Shown here: positions 11,488 to 21,770 of the stretch, in pieces
How positions within the stretch are numbered: position 1 is the first letter of the stretch
Layout: every line of letters starts with the position of its first letter
NCBI RefSeq assembly: GCF_015905305.1
Contig: NZ_JADZLQ010000004.1
Span: forward strand, 186,001-250,000
Length of the DNA stretch: 64,000 nucleotides
Direction of reading: 5' to 3'
Source: Pinirhizobacter soli
Lineage (GTDB): Bacteria > Pseudomonadota > Gammaproteobacteria > Xanthomonadales > Rhodanobacteraceae
Program-made: the position numbers and the translations under genes
The notes under the pieces: generated by a model
Seen by the model: the letters and a program-made list of their open reading frames with translations, nothing else
Database searches by the model: none
Told to the model about the DNA's origin: nothing

Positions 11488-13154
11488 GCTCGGCGAGCCA
11501 GGATGGCGTAGTCGGGGGCAGCTGTGAACCATGCCGCCATTTCATTGATCTGGGCGGCGCCGGCAACCTCCTCTCCCAGTCGTGGAATGGAGGGCACGCC
11601 GCGGAATTCGGACAGCCTCTCGACCTTCGCATCGCTGAAGCCGCGATTGGTCACGATCCACTGCAAGAGTTGCGGCGGTATCGGGTTGCGATGAGTTGGA
11701 TCGAGGTAGAACCAGCACGAACCGACCGTAATGTTCTCGGGATTCGGGGTCTCCAGGACAATCAGGCCGCCGGGCTTGATCACGCGGAACGCCTCGTCCA
11801 ACAGCCGGATCAACACGTCATGGGGAAGGTGCTCGACAAGATGCATCGAGGTGATGGCGGCGACGGAGGCATCGGGGAGCGAGGCAATGTACGACACCGC
11901 ATCGGCCTCTATGACGTCCAGACCATGATCCCGGGAGTCGGCGAGCATGGCTGCATTGAGATCGACGCCGCGAGCGGCGTAGCCCTTTTCAAGCAGGAGT
12001 TCGAGCCACTCGCCCCGGCCACAGCCCAAGTCCAGCACTAGGCCGTCTCCAGGCTCGATCGATGCATCACGAAGACTATCGAGATAGTGCGCGCAGCGCT
12101 GCTTGATGTCCTCGCGCTCACCGCGGAAAGAGTCTTCGAAGCTGACGTAGTCAGCATTGAGAATGTCGTTGACCGCGCCCGTTGACGGCACAACAACATT
12201 GGGTGAGACCACGCCCTCAGTCGGCGTCGGTGCAGCTCGGGCCAGTGTCATCAGCTTTCGCTGAAGATCCAGGATGCTGCGGCGGTGCCCGTGGCTATCG
12301 ACGGTCAGCGCCTGGATCGATGCATGCTCGGGCGCCAATTGTGCCTGCAACTTGGCTACCTCGACGGCCAGCGCGTCGGCGCGGGCGGCAAAGGCATCGG
12401 CTCGCTCGGCGAGTGCCGCGGCCAGCGCTGCGAGGTTTTTGGCGCGCTCGTCGGCGGCCTGGAGAGCGGCAGCAGAGGCTCGGTTTGCCACCTCGCCCTC
12501 CAGGTGCGCTTGGCGCGTTTCGAACTGCGCCCGGGCTGCCTCCAGCTGGGCCAGGCGTTCCTCGGCAACTTCGCCCAGTTTGTTGACAACCCCACCAAGC
12601 TCCTGGACATTGCGGCCGCTTGAGTTCTCGGCCGACTGCAGGCGATGTGGCAGTCGCAACAGGCGGCCCAGGTCGAGCGCAAGGCGAACGAACCGGCCGA
12701 TGAAACGTCGATCCGCCATCCCGTACAGTTTGTAGGGCACCATCAATCCATTGATGTGTACGTTATTCTTCCAGCCCTCTTCGGAGAACCGCAGATCGCC
12801 AAGGATCTGGATCTTGTTGCGTCCGGCGCGCAGCGCGTGCAGATAGTGGCGGCCGCTTTCCTCATCGGGCGGACGACGTAGGATCACCCGGAACGCAATG
12901 GAGATGAACTCCTCATCGGTAAACTGCAGCAACTCGCCCAGTTGATAGAATGGCTTGGTCGGCAAGCGGCGGCTCGAACCTACCCAGCGCGGAAGCCGTT
13001 CGCCTTTGGCGACTGGCACCGCTTCTTCCTCTACCCAGTCATCATGCATCGAGCGACGAAGCTCGACTTCAGCGCGTACGCGCTGCATGAGTTCATCGAT
13101 GGAGAGATCGGCGTCCACGGGAAAGAGGGTGGTGACCCGACTATTTTCTTGCAT
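11484..13154 (-). CDS. DUF4214 / coiled-coil / SAM methyltransferase, possible O-antigen chain terminator
   Basis: The protein has about 556 residues in three parts. Residues about 75-130 match the DUF4214 pattern (an FTDEEF helix, RPPDEESG, LRFSEEG). Residues about 185-305 are Ala/Glu/Gln-rich heptads predicted to be a long coiled coil. Residues about 370-500 are a class I methyltransferase with LVLDLGCGRGEW, MHLVEHLP and an ETPNPEN segment. The start is uncertain: the ATG at 13154 has AAGG ten bases upstream, and the ATG at 13181 has no visible site. It follows wzt and overlaps rmd (ATGA). In ABC-exported O-antigens a coiled-coil methyltransferase (WbdD) caps the chain and sets its length; that role is inferred here. 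No kinase domain is visible. Confidence 0.8.
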
Positions 13155-13212
13155 GGACTGGGAACCTTTGATGCGATTCATGAATGACGAGCCATTAGCG
13201 TCCGGTCGCAAG

Positions 13213-14484
13213 CTACCGGCCTTCGCCGCTGGCCGCGCCAAGCGAGAGGGGAACGTTGTCCTGCCGGATTGAAACCGAAGTGGAAAGCCAGGTACCACCG
13301 ACGAACGTGGTGCGCGTGGTATTGGCCACGGTGAAGACGAGGGCGAGGTCGCGCCACTCGTAGTTATTGACCAGGTGGGTCTCGGAACTGGCCAAAGCCA
13401 CCGACACCGAATAACTGCCTACGCCAATGTTGGCGGCAAAGCGCGCGCGCATCTGGAAACGGTCGCCGGGACGTGCATCGACTATCACCTTCCCCTCGTG
13501 GTGGGTATTGGTGCCGAACACGGGTTGGCCGAGGCGATCGCGGAGCATGTAGCCGATCACCAGATTTGCTATGGACTTGTGGACCAAGACGTCGAGCACA
13601 AGATCCACCGTGTCGCCGACGCCGACCAACTCGATGACCTCGCCACGCGTATTTTCGATTTTCACGCGTTCAACGGATGCCTCGCCGGTACCTGATGTGG
13701 TCACCGTGGCGCCGTCGTCGGCGACGACCTGGCGGATCGTGTCGACGGTTTCCTTCTCAGCGATCAGCGCGTTGTAGAGATCGAGAACCTCCTGCGGAGA
13801 ACCGTCGGCGACCAGCCGACCCTTGTCGATCATGACCGCGCGGTCGCAAAGCGCCTGGATGGCTGCCTTGTCATGCGAAACGATGAGCAGGGTGGTGCCC
13901 TCCTCGCGAAACTGACGAATCCGCTTGAAGCATTTATGTACGAAGTATGCGTCGCCTACAGAGAGCGCCTCGTCGACGATGAGCACATCGGGCCGCGCGG
14001 CGGTCGCCAGGCTAAACGCTACGCGCATCTGCATGCCGCTGGAATAGGTGCGCAGGGGCTCGTCAAAATACTCCCCGATCTCGGCGAAGGCCTCGATATC
14101 GGGCAGTAGTTTCTGGATATGCGCGAGTGAAAAACCCATGAGTCCCGCGCTGTGCTCCACGTTCTGCCGACCCGTCAGGTCGGGGTTGAAACCCATGCCA
14201 AGTTCCAGGATCGCCGCGATGCGGCCCGCCGCTATCACCTTTCCCTCGCTGGCACCCAAGGTGCCGGTAACGATCTTCAGCAGGGTACTTTTCCCCGCGC
14301 CATTCTGCCCCACGATGCCCACCGCTTCACCGCGTGACACGCTGAAACCTATATTGCGAAGGACCCAGTGCTCCTTGATGCGGCTAGACCTGAAACCCAG
14401 CCAGCTGGCGAACCGCCGCCATTCGCTACCGAATTCGCGATAGGACTTGCCGACGTTGCGAACCTCGAGCACCGCGTGCGTCAT
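13213..14484 (-). CDS. wzt: O-antigen ABC exporter ATP-binding protein with C-terminal glycan-binding domain
   Basis: The protein has 423 residues. The ATPase domain has Walker A GQNGAGKST (about 59-67), the YSSGMQ signature (about 147-152), Walker B VLIVDEAL (about 167-174) and a switch His in VSHDK. Residues about 255-423 form the extra beta-sandwich domain that in Wzt proteins binds the capped end of the polysaccharide before export. The gene overlaps wzm by ATGA (14481-14484) and is followed by the probable capping methyltransferase. The presence of the extra domain implies recognition of a modified non-reducing end. Confidence 0.92.
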   Translation of the reverse strand: MTHAVLEVRNVGKSYREFGSEWRRFASWLGFRSSRIKEHWVLRNIGFSVSRGEAVGIVGQNGAGKSTLLKIVTGTLGASEGKVIAAGRIAAILELGMGFNPDLTGRQNVEHSAGLMGFSLAHIQKLLPDIEAFAEIGEYFDEPLRTYSSGMQMRVAFSLATAARPDVLIVDEALSVGDAYFVHKCFKRIRQFREEGTTLLIVSHDKAAIQALCDRAVMIDKGRLVADGSPQEVLDLYNALIAEKETVDTIRQVVADDGATVTTSGTGEASVERVKIENTRGEVIELVGVGDTVDLVLDVLVHKSIANLVIGYMLRDRLGQPVFGTNTHHEGKVIVDARPGDRFQMRARFAANIGVGSYSVSVALASSETHLVNNYEWRDLALVFTVANTTRTTFVGGTWLSTSVSIRQDNVPLSLGAASGEGR

Positions 14485-15275
14485 AGGACGTCCACCATGT
14501 CCGGAGCTGCCTTGCGGAAGAGCAGCAGGCCCACAACCAGAAGCACTAACGATGATACGAGGATTGGCAGCAATGACATGAATTCAGGCCCGCGCCCATA
14601 GACCAGCACACCTTGGTATTCGGTCACGATCCAATACATCGGGTTCAGGCGCATCCAGGACATCAGTGCCGGCGGGATGATCGTGGTCATGTAGACGATC
14701 GGCGTCAGCCAGAACCAAAGCTGCAGGATCACCTGCATGAACTGGTTGATGTCACGGACGAACACGTTAAGTACGCCCAGAAGGAGACCAAGGCCCAGAG
14801 CAAAGGCCACACCGCACACCATCAGTGCGGGAATCCAAAATGCGGCGGTTCCAGGGAATTCCCCTAACAGGGCAAACACGATGACCGTGACCACCAAAAG
14901 CAGGAGATTATTGACCAGGGCCGAACCGACCACGATCAGCGGCAGGCATACTCGCGGAAAGACGATTTTCTTGAGCATGCTCGCGTTGTCGACGAAAACG
15001 GTGAGCGACCGGCTGACGATCTCGCTGAACAGCGACCAGGCGAGCATGCCCGACAGAAGGTAGAGCGAATAGGCGTAACGGCTATCGATCCCGGGGAGTT
15101 TGGCCGACATGATGCGCGAGAGCACCAGAGAATAGATGGCAACTTGAGCCAGCGGCTGTAGGATCATCCACAGTGCGCCGAGCTTGCTCCGGGCAAAGCG
15201 CGAGCGCAGGTCGTTCCGGATGGAAGAGAGGATGAAGTGGCGGTAGCGCCAGATAGCTAGCAGCATCTCTTTCAT
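14481..15275 (-). CDS. wzm: O-antigen ABC exporter permease
   Basis: The protein has 264 residues and is an ABC-2 type permease with about six membrane helices. It has an amphipathic N-terminal segment (RNDLRSRFARSKLGALW) typical of Wzm/KpsM proteins, then LLSGMLAWSLF and VFVRDINQFMQVILQ. It forms the inner-membrane channel through which Wzt drives lipid-linked polysaccharide. It is the first gene of the minus-strand operon, with about 500 noncoding bases upstream shared with manC. No Wzx or Wzy gene was seen in the window, consistent with ABC-dependent export. Confidence 0.92.
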   Translation of the reverse strand: MKEMLLAIWRYRHFILSSIRNDLRSRFARSKLGALWMILQPLAQVAIYSLVLSRIMSAKLPGIDSRYAYSLYLLSGMLAWSLFSEIVSRSLTVFVDNASMLKKIVFPRVCLPLIVVGSALVNNLLLLVVTVIVFALLGEFPGTAAFWIPALMVCGVAFALGLGLLLGVLNVFVRDINQFMQVILQLWFWLTPIVYMTTIIPPALMSWMRLNPMYWIVTEYQGVLVYGRGPEFMSLLPILVSSLVLLVVGLLLFRKAAPDMVDVL

Positions 15276-15772
15276 GGGAGGGGGCTGATCGCGCGATGAC
15301 TTGGCATTTTTTTCATCTTTCTCAATAGGTTGCCTGATGAATGACTGCTAGGTATCGGCAATAGCCAGCTTGTGCGTGTCCGCGGCTCGCAGCCATGTCC
15401 ATGACAACTCGGAGATGACGATCCCAGCCCCGTCCCTTTCATGAGGCGAAAGCCGACTATCTTACTCGCCCCGCCCCCCCTTGGGGCTGGGCAAGTTGCT
15501 CGCCGTTCACCCTGGCCGGTTCACCCCATCGCCCGACACTCCAGTATCGCCCGAGTGGAAATATAAGCTATTCAATCAGGTACCAGAACTCAGCGTGATC
15601 CGGCGTCATTCAATCGGGCCGGCGACCGGCCTGCCCCGGAGTGTTGCTTGCTAAAATGCCCGGGCGAAGTGCCCGACAAAACGCAGCGCCGGTACACCTT
15701 TCAGTAGGTAGGATGCCCGCGCAGCAACGTCCGCAGGGGCGGGGGCGAAGAAGATCCCAACCGGAGTGTAAG
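15276..15772. other. Noncoding region between wzm and manC
   Basis: This 497-base divergent region must hold the promoters of the wzm operon and of manC. It contains A/T-rich patches near 15306-15325 and 15560-15575 that stand out from the GC-rich surroundings, a C-run at 15474-15480, and a short G/C palindrome near 15617-15632. No gene with a credible ribosome site was found. No JUMPStart or ops element was recognised. Confidence 0.6.
15649..15657 (+). promoter_or_regulatory. Possible extended -10 promoter of manC
   Basis: The sequence TGCTAAAAT matches an extended -10 element (TGn plus a TATAAT-like hexamer), 116 bases upstream of the chosen manC start. No good -35 box is found at the usual distance, which extended -10 promoters can lack. 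A call from motif only. Confidence 0.3.
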
Positions 15773-17185
15773 ATGCTAATTCCTTTGATTCTTAGCGGCG
15801 GGAGCGGTACACGCCTGTGGCCGGTCTCGCGCAAGAATTTGCCCAAGCAGTTCCTGTCCATCGTTGGCGATGGCACCTTGTTCCAGCAGACGGTCGCACG
15901 CGCCTCAGCGCTGAGAGAGGCCGGGGCGCCGATCGTAGTAGCTAGCGACGATCACCGGTTCCTCGCAGCCGAACAGCTCATTGAATCGGGAACGTCCGGT
16001 GCCAGGATCATTCTGGAGCCGGTAGCCCGCAACACGGCGCCTGCGATTGCCCTGGGCGCAATGCAGGCGCTCCAGGACGATCCCGAGGCCATCCTGCTGG
16101 TGCTGCCCGCCGATCACCTGATCGGCGACGAATCCCAGTTCCGCGAGGCGGTTGAGAGCGCCCTGCCGCGCGCCCGTGACGGCTGGCTTGTCACGTTCGG
16201 CATCCGGCCCGATCGCCCGGAGACCGGCTTCGGTTACATTCGCCAGGGCGAATCGCTCGGCGATGGCGCGTTCAAGGTCGACCGTTTCGTGGAAAAGCCG
16301 GATGAGGCTACTGCGCAGTCCTATCTGGACGAAGGCGACTATGCCTGGAACTCGGGCATGTTTCTGTTCAAAGCCTCACGCTACCTTGAAGAATTGCACG
16401 AACACGCTCCGGCGATGCTCGAAGCCGTACGCAAGGCCCACGCCTCGGCCAACAAGGACCTGGACTTCATCCGCGTCGATGCGAACCTCTTCACCCAGGT
16501 TCCCGACAACTCCATCGACTATGCAGTGATGGAAAAAACCCGCCGCGCCGCCGTGCTGCCCTGCAGCTGCGACTGGAGTGACATCGGCTCGTGGTCGGCC
16601 CTGTGGCTGGCCGGTAACCGTGACGCGGACGGCAACCTCATCGAGGGCGATGCCATCACCGTGGACGCGACCAACTCCCTGCTCCGCTCGCATGATCGCC
16701 ACCTTATCGCCGCCGTCGGCGTGTCCGACCTGATGATCATCACTACGCCCGACGCCACCCTGGTTGCGCACCGTGACGCAGCGCAGGACGTTAAACGCGT
16801 GGTCGACCAACTGAAGTCGTCCGGGCGTACCGAACACTCCCTGCACCGCAAGGTACATCGACCCTGGGGAAGCTACGACTCACTGGAAACTGGCGACCGC
16901 TTCCAAGTCAAGCGCATCGTGGTCAAACCGGGCGCGGCGCTGAGCCTGCAGCGGCACCAGCATCGCGCCGAACACTGGATCGTGGTGTCGGGTATCGCCG
17001 AGGTCACCTGTGACGAGCGCGTATTCACGCTGCACGAGAATGAAAGCACGTTCATTCCGCGCGGTAGCGTACATCGCCTGCGCAACACCGGTACCGATCC
17101 GGTGGAATTGATCGAAGTGCAGTCCGGCGGCTACCTCGGCGAAGACGACATCGAACGCCTCGAAGACGTCTACGGGCGCGCCTGA
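15773..17185 (+). CDS. manC: Bifunctional mannose-1-phosphate guanylyltransferase / mannose-6-phosphate isomerase
   Basis: The protein has 470 residues, the usual size of type II PMI/GMP enzymes (XanB, AlgA, ManC). The N-terminal nucleotidyltransferase has LSGGSGTRLWPVSRK and FVEKPD. The C-terminal cupin has RPWGSY, a HQHRAEHW zinc-site segment and FIPRGSVHRL. It makes mannose-6-phosphate and GDP-mannose, the precursor for gmd/rmd. Start chosen at the ATG at 15773, with GGAG six bases upstream; the open frame extends 44 codons further up without a site. It faces the following glycosyltransferase with only five bases between stops. Confidence 0.95.
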   Translation: MLIPLILSGGSGTRLWPVSRKNLPKQFLSIVGDGTLFQQTVARASALREAGAPIVVASDDHRFLAAEQLIESGTSGARIILEPVARNTAPAIALGAMQALQDDPEAILLVLPADHLIGDESQFREAVESALPRARDGWLVTFGIRPDRPETGFGYIRQGESLGDGAFKVDRFVEKPDEATAQSYLDEGDYAWNSGMFLFKASRYLEELHEHAPAMLEAVRKAHASANKDLDFIRVDANLFTQVPDNSIDYAVMEKTRRAAVLPCSCDWSDIGSWSALWLAGNRDADGNLIEGDAITVDATNSLLRSHDRHLIAAVGVSDLMIITTPDATLVAHRDAAQDVKRVVDQLKSSGRTEHSLHRKVHRPWGSYDSLETGDRFQVKRIVVKPGAALSLQRHQHRAEHWIVVSGIAEVTCDERVFTLHENESTFIPRGSVHRLRNTGTDPVELIEVQSGGYLGEDDIERLEDVYGRA

Positions 17186-17190
17186 GGCGG

Positions 17191-18528
17191 CTATGAAGCC
17201 CGTGCCGGCAACGACGGCACGGGAACGGCATCCAGGTGATCGGCCAGGGCTTTGCCGATGCGTTCGGGCGACAGGAACACTTCCATATCGCGACAAGCCC
17301 GCTCGCCCAGGGCCTCGCCCCATGCGCGATCGTTGTACAAGCGTCGCATGGCGTCGGAAGCCGCCTGCACGTCGGCTTCGGCCCAGTGCTGGCCTTCTCC
17401 GAACGCGTACTCGCCTACTTCGACGGGAACGAGTCGATAGGGCACCAGCACGCCGTTATCCGGCGTCATGAAATCCAGGTTGCCCGAATACGCAGTCGCC
17501 ACCACGGGCTTGCCCAGGATCATGCTTTCGGCCATGCCGAGCCCGAAGCCCTCTGCCCTATGCAACGATACGTAGGCATCGCAACAGCGTTGCAGGGCGT
17601 GGAGGTCATCGCGTGGCAACAGATCATCCCGGATCACGATGCGGGGGTCGCCGCCGCCCTCGTCCATCAGGCTGCGCAGCGCGTCGGCGTGACGATGGGC
17701 ATTGCTGGTCTTGATCAATAGCCTCACGCGTTCGTCGCCCATGAAGGCGCGCCGGAACGCGGCGATCGCCGCCGAGGGATTCTTCCGCGCAAGGTACGAA
17801 CTGAAGTCGAACGTGACCAGGAACGTATAGGCGTCGTCCAGGCCGAATTCATCCTTGCTCCGACCGCTGTCGGCGAACGCTCCCAATGGAATCGGCGCCA
17901 GGAACAATGGCTTGTCCGTCACGGCGTGCACCGCGTCCTGGACGAAATGCGTGGCCACCATCACCTCATCGACCAGGTCGATGGCCGGCCGCCACGCATC
18001 GGGGAACTTCTCCAGCTCCCAGAACCAGCAGGCGATGGTGTACCTGCTGCGAGCGGCATCCTGGCCAAGCGTGGCCATGGCCGATGCAAGGTGGTCGGGA
18101 TTGACGAAGAACAGATCCACGGGATACGGCTGAGCCGTGCCCAAGTGGACATCGAGCGAGCGCTCACCCATGGCGTGGGGGATATCCAGGTCCAGATCAA
18201 CCATGGCGACTGGATAGCCTTGGGACAGCAACGCCCTGGCGAATAGCCTGGCGTTCTCACCCAGGCCGAACTGGCCTCGGAAGTGGCCAATGAGGTTGAC
18301 TCCGCGGCCTTCGCCCGTAGGGGGAAATGCCATCGGCGCGTCGACAACCTCCGGCCGCGGCGGCATCGGTGGGAAGCGCAACGTCGCCACCGTTCGATCC
18401 ACCATGTCCTGGGCCGCCCGCGCGCGCAGGCGAGCCGGAAGCCATCGGTAGAGCGTACGTATCCAGCGATGGGTGCGCACCCACGCCGACACGTCCAACC
18501 ATGTCGGGCGGCGACGTGGCACCGGCAT
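17191..18528 (-). CDS. GT4 family glycosyltransferase
   Basis: The protein has 445 residues. An extended N-terminal part contains GHFRGQFGLGENARLFARAL, a loop common in GT4 enzymes of polysaccharide loci. The C-terminal half has RKNPSAAIAAFRRAF, LLIKTSN and HRAEGFGLGMAESMILGKPV, the donor-binding region. Its ATG shares one base with the stop of the upstream cystathionine enzyme gene (TGATG), so the two are coupled. It lies between manC and rfbB and so probably acts on the same surface glycan, possibly as a mannosyl- or rhamnosyltransferase. Confidence 0.85.
   Translation of the reverse strand: MPVPRRRPTWLDVSAWVRTHRWIRTLYRWLPARLRARAAQDMVDRTVATLRFPPMPPRPEVVDAPMAFPPTGEGRGVNLIGHFRGQFGLGENARLFARALLSQGYPVAMVDLDLDIPHAMGERSLDVHLGTAQPYPVDLFFVNPDHLASAMATLGQDAARSRYTIACWFWELEKFPDAWRPAIDLVDEVMVATHFVQDAVHAVTDKPLFLAPIPLGAFADSGRSKDEFGLDDAYTFLVTFDFSSYLARKNPSAAIAAFRRAFMGDERVRLLIKTSNAHRHADALRSLMDEGGGDPRIVIRDDLLPRDDLHALQRCCDAYVSLHRAEGFGLGMAESMILGKPVVATAYSGNLDFMTPDNGVLVPYRLVPVEVGEYAFGEGQHWAEADVQAASDAMRRLYNDRAWGEALGERACRDMEVFLSPERIGKALADHLDAVPVPSLPARAS
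17199..17223 (+). terminator. Possible hairpin terminator of manC inside the convergent gene
   Basis: A nine-base inverted repeat (CCCGTGCCG / CGGCACGGG) with a seven-base loop lies 14 bases after the manC stop and inside the last codons of the convergent glycosyltransferase. There is no T-run, so an intrinsic terminator is doubtful. Confidence 0.3.
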
Positions 18529-19697
18529 CAGTCCAGGGCAGCGGCAAGTTCGGCCTTCAAGTCGGCCAGGTCTTCCACCCCTACCGACAACCTCACCAAA
18601 CTGTCGCTAATCCCCAATCGCTTCCTGTTAGCCGCCGGAATCGAAGCATGCGTCATGATCGCCGGATGCTCGATCAGGCTTTCCACGCCACCGAGCGACT
18701 CGGCCAGCGCAAACAGCTCGCAGCGCTCCAGCATCTGCCGCGCCTTCTTCAGCCCGCCCTTCACCTCCATCGAGATGATGCCGCCGAAACCGTCCATCTG
18801 GCGCTTGGCCAGGCCGTGCTGTGCGTGCGACTTCAGGCCGGGGTAGATCACGCGCTCCACGGCGGCGTGTTTCTCAAGCCACTTGGCCAGTTCCATCGCG
18901 CTTTCACAATGCGCGCGCATGCGCAGGTGCAGCGTCTTCAGGCCACGCATGGCCAGGAAGCTGTCGAAAGGTCCTGCGATCGCACCCACCGAGTTCTGCA
19001 AGAAACCCATGCGCTCGGCCATCTCGGCATCGCCGGCCACCACGATGCCACCGACCATGTCCGAATGGCCGTTCAAATACTTGGTGGCCGAGTGCAGCAC
19101 CAGATGCGCGCCGGTTTCCAACGGGCGCTGCAGCATGGGCGAGCAGAAGGTGTTGTCCACCACCAGGATCAACCCGTGCTTGCGGGCGAAGGCGCCGAGC
19201 TTGGCCAGATCCACCAGCTTGAGCATCGGGTTGGTGGGGGTTTCCGCCCAGATCATCCGGGTCTCGGGGCGGATGGCGGCTTTCACGGCCGACAGGTCGT
19301 TCAAATCCAGGAAGGTGAAATCCAGGCCGGCGGAACGGCGGCGGACACGCTCGAACAGGCGGTAGGTGCCGCCGTAGAGGTCGTCCATGGCAATCACATG
19401 ACTGCCGGAGTCCAGCAGGTCCAGCACCGTGGAGGCCGCTCCCAGGCCCGAACCGAAGGCGAAACCCGCCGTGCCGCCTTCCAGGGCGGCCACGCAACGC
19501 TCGTAGGCCATGCGGGTAGGGTTCTGGGTGCGGGAATATTCGTAGCCCTGGTGCTTGCCCGGGCTTGACTGGACATAGGTCGAAGTCGCGTAGATCGGCG
19601 TCATGATGGCGCCGGTGCTCGGATCGGGCGACTGACCGGCGTGGATGGCGCGGGTGCCCAGTCCAAGGGGGCGGGCGGCGGACTTCTTCTTTGCCAT
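18528..19697 (-). CDS. metB: Cystathionine gamma-synthase / gamma-lyase family PLP enzyme
   Basis: The protein has 389 residues. It is a Cys/Met metabolism PLP enzyme with YSRTQNPTR near the N terminus, the lysine that binds PLP in [12 protein letters not shown], and GVESLIEHP near the C terminus. It either joins an activated homoserine to cysteine or cleaves cystathionine; sequence alone does not decide. A cystathionine beta-synthase encoded about 9 kb away makes the gamma-lyase (reverse transsulfuration) role likely. Start chosen at the ATG at 19697 ([10 protein letters not shown]); a further 12 codons are open upstream. Its stop overlaps the start of a glycosyltransferase, an odd partner for a sulfur enzyme. 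Confidence 0.88.
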   Translation of the reverse strand: MAKKKSAARPLGLGTRAIHAGQSPDPSTGAIMTPIYATSTYVQSSPGKHQGYEYSRTQNPTRMAYERCVAALEGGTAGFAFGSGLGAASTVLDLLDSGSHVIAMDDLYGGTYRLFERVRRRSAGLDFTFLDLNDLSAVKAAIRPETRMIWAETPTNPMLKLVDLAKLGAFARKHGLILVVDNTFCSPMLQRPLETGAHLVLHSATKYLNGHSDMVGGIVVAGDAEMAERMGFLQNSVGAIAGPFDSFLAMRGLKTLHLRMRAHCESAMELAKWLEKHAAVERVIYPGLKSHAQHGLAKRQMDGFGGIISMEVKGGLKKARQMLERCELFALAESLGGVESLIEHPAIMTHASIPAANRKRLGISDSLVRLSVGVEDLADLKAELAAALD

Positions 19698-19842
19698 GTG
19701 GGCTCGACTTGGGCTTGGGTTGCGACCGGTCATGATACCGCGAAAAATCGGCCCGACATGGACCCTCGTTCAGCTTGCCTGGGGCTCAAAAGCACGACTA
19801 CCCATGACACAATGTGGGTCTTGCCAAGGGGCCGGGAGCCTG

Positions 19843-20889
19843 ATGAAAACCCTTCTTGTTACCGGCGGAGCCGGCTTTATCGGGGCGAACTTCGTGCTTG
19901 CCGCCGTGGCCGCCGGCCACCGAGTGGTCAACCTCGACAAACTTACCTACGCGGGTAATCTCGACACCCTCAAGACGCTTGCCGATAGCCCGGATCACTT
20001 CTTTGTCCGTGGCGACATTGGCGATCGCACCCTCGTCGCCAAATTGCTGACCGCCCACCGACCCGATGCCGTGGTGAACTTCGCCGCCGAATCCCACGTC
20101 GACCGCTCGATCGACGGCCCGGCGGCCTTCATCGAGACCAACGTCGTTGGAACTCTCGGCCTGCTCGAATGCGTCCGCGACTACTGGCGCGACATCCTCG
20201 CGAGCTCCGCGGCTTTCCGCTTCCTGCACGTGTCCACCGACGAGGTCTACGGCTCGCTCGGCAGCGAGGGCAAGTTCACCGAAACCACGCCCTACGCGCC
20301 GAACTCGCCCTACTCCGCGTCCAAGGCGGCGTCCGACCATCTGGTCCGCGCCTTCCACCACACCTATGGCCTGCCTGTCCTCACCACCAACTGCTCGAAC
20401 AATTACGGCCCTTATCAATTCCCCGAAAAGTTGATCCCGCTGGTGATCCAGAAGGCGCTGAAGGGCGAGCCGCTGCCGGTGTACGGCGATGGCCTGAACG
20501 TGCGCGACTGGTTGTACGTGGGCGACCATTGCTCGGCCATTACCCGCGTGCTCGACGCGGGCCGCGTTGGCGAGACCTACAACGTGGGTGGCAACGCCGA
20601 GCGCGCCAACATCGACGTGGTCAAGGCTATTTGCTCTTTACTGGACGCCCGCCGTCCACTGGCCGGCGGCAGCGCCCGCGAATCCCTGATCACCTTCGTC
20701 CGCGACCGTCCAGGCCACGACCGCCGCTACGCGATCGATGCCGGCAAGCTGCGCGATGAACTCGGCTGGACGCCTTCGGTCACCTTCGAACAGGGCATTG
20801 CCGCCACGGTCGACTGGTACCTGGCCAACCAGCCCTGGACCTCTCGTGTGCTCGATGGCAGCTACCGCATGGAGCGACTGGGCGCATGA
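19843..20889 (+). CDS. rfbB: dTDP-glucose 4,6-dehydratase
   Basis: The protein has 348 residues and catalyses the second step to dTDP-L-rhamnose. It has [30 protein letters not shown] with the catalytic Asp/Glu, [10 protein letters not shown] with YxxxK, and [15 protein letters not shown]. Start chosen at the ATG at 19843, with GGGAG five bases up; the frame is open 66 codons further but overlaps the divergent metB gene. It is followed by rfbA with an ATGA overlap in the order rfbB-A-C-D. Confidence 0.96.
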   Translation: MKTLLVTGGAGFIGANFVLAAVAAGHRVVNLDKLTYAGNLDTLKTLADSPDHFFVRGDIGDRTLVAKLLTAHRPDAVVNFAAESHVDRSIDGPAAFIETNVVGTLGLLECVRDYWRDILASSAAFRFLHVSTDEVYGSLGSEGKFTETTPYAPNSPYSASKAASDHLVRAFHHTYGLPVLTTNCSNNYGPYQFPEKLIPLVIQKALKGEPLPVYGDGLNVRDWLYVGDHCSAITRVLDAGRVGETYNVGGNAERANIDVVKAICSLLDARRPLAGGSARESLITFVRDRPGHDRRYAIDAGKLRDELGWTPSVTFEQGIAATVDWYLANQPWTSRVLDGSYRMERLGA

Positions 20890-21770
20890 CCACCAAGGGC
20901 ATCATCCTGGCCGGCGGCTCCGGCACCCGCCTGTATCCGATCACCAAGGCAATCAGCAAGCAGCTGCTGCCGATCTACGACAAGCCGATGATCTACTACC
21001 CGCTGGCCACGCTGATGCTTTCCGGCATCCGCGACGTGCTGGTGATCAACACCCCGCACGAGCAGGCATTGTTCCAGCGCCTTCTGGGCGACGGCTCGCA
21101 GTGGGGCATCCGCATCGAGTACGCGATACAGCCGAGCCCGGATGGCCTGGCCCAGGCGTTCCTGATCGGCGAATCGTTCATCGATGGCGACCCCAGCTGC
21201 CTGGTGTTGGGGGACAACATCTTCTACGGCGTGGGCCTGACCGACCGGATGGCCCGTGCAGCCGCGCGCGAGCGCGGCGCCACGGTTTTCGGTTACTGGG
21301 TGCGCGATCCGGAACGCTACGGCGTAGCCGAATTCGACGCCAACGGGAAGGTCGTGGGCATCGAGGAAAAACCTGCCCAGCCAAAGTCGAACTATGCCGT
21401 CACCGGCCTGTATTTCTACGACGGCCGCGCCAGCAGCTTCGCATCGAAGCTCAAGCCTTCCGTGCGTGGCGAGCTTGAGATTACCGACCTCAACCGCTGC
21501 TACCTCGACGAAGGCAGCTTGCACCTGGAACAACTCGGCCGCGGCTATGCGTGGCTGGACACCGGCACCCACGAGTCGCTGATCGAAGCGTCGAACTACA
21601 TCGAGACCATCGAGAACCGGCAAGGCCTGAAGGTTTGCTGCCCGGAGGAAATCGCCTTCCTGCACGGCTGGATCGACGCCGTGCAACTGCGCGAACTGGC
21701 GCGCCCTCTGGAAAAGACCGGCTACGGCCAATACCTGCTTCGCCTGATCGACCAGGGAGTCGTGCGTTGA
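20886..21770 (+). CDS. rfbA: Glucose-1-phosphate thymidylyltransferase
   Basis: The protein has 294 residues and forms dTDP-glucose from glucose-1-phosphate and dTTP, the entry step of the dTDP-L-rhamnose pathway. [20 protein letters not shown] is the nucleotide-binding and catalytic loop, [14 protein letters not shown] follows, and [12 protein letters not shown] and [12 protein letters not shown] are family hallmarks. It overlaps rfbB by ATGA and rfbC by TTGA. Confidence 0.96.
   Translation: MTTKGIILAGGSGTRLYPITKAISKQLLPIYDKPMIYYPLATLMLSGIRDVLVINTPHEQALFQRLLGDGSQWGIRIEYAIQPSPDGLAQAFLIGESFIDGDPSCLVLGDNIFYGVGLTDRMARAAARERGATVFGYWVRDPERYGVAEFDANGKVVGIEEKPAQPKSNYAVTGLYFYDGRASSFASKLKPSVRGELEITDLNRCYLDEGSLHLEQLGRGYAWLDTGTHESLIEASNYIETIENRQGLKVCCPEEIAFLHGWIDAVQLRELARPLEKTGYGQYLLRLIDQGVVR

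Noticed and set aside
15276-15772. JUMPStart / ops element upstream of the O-antigen genes
   Set aside because: No GGCGGTAG core was found on either strand in the region between wzm and manC.
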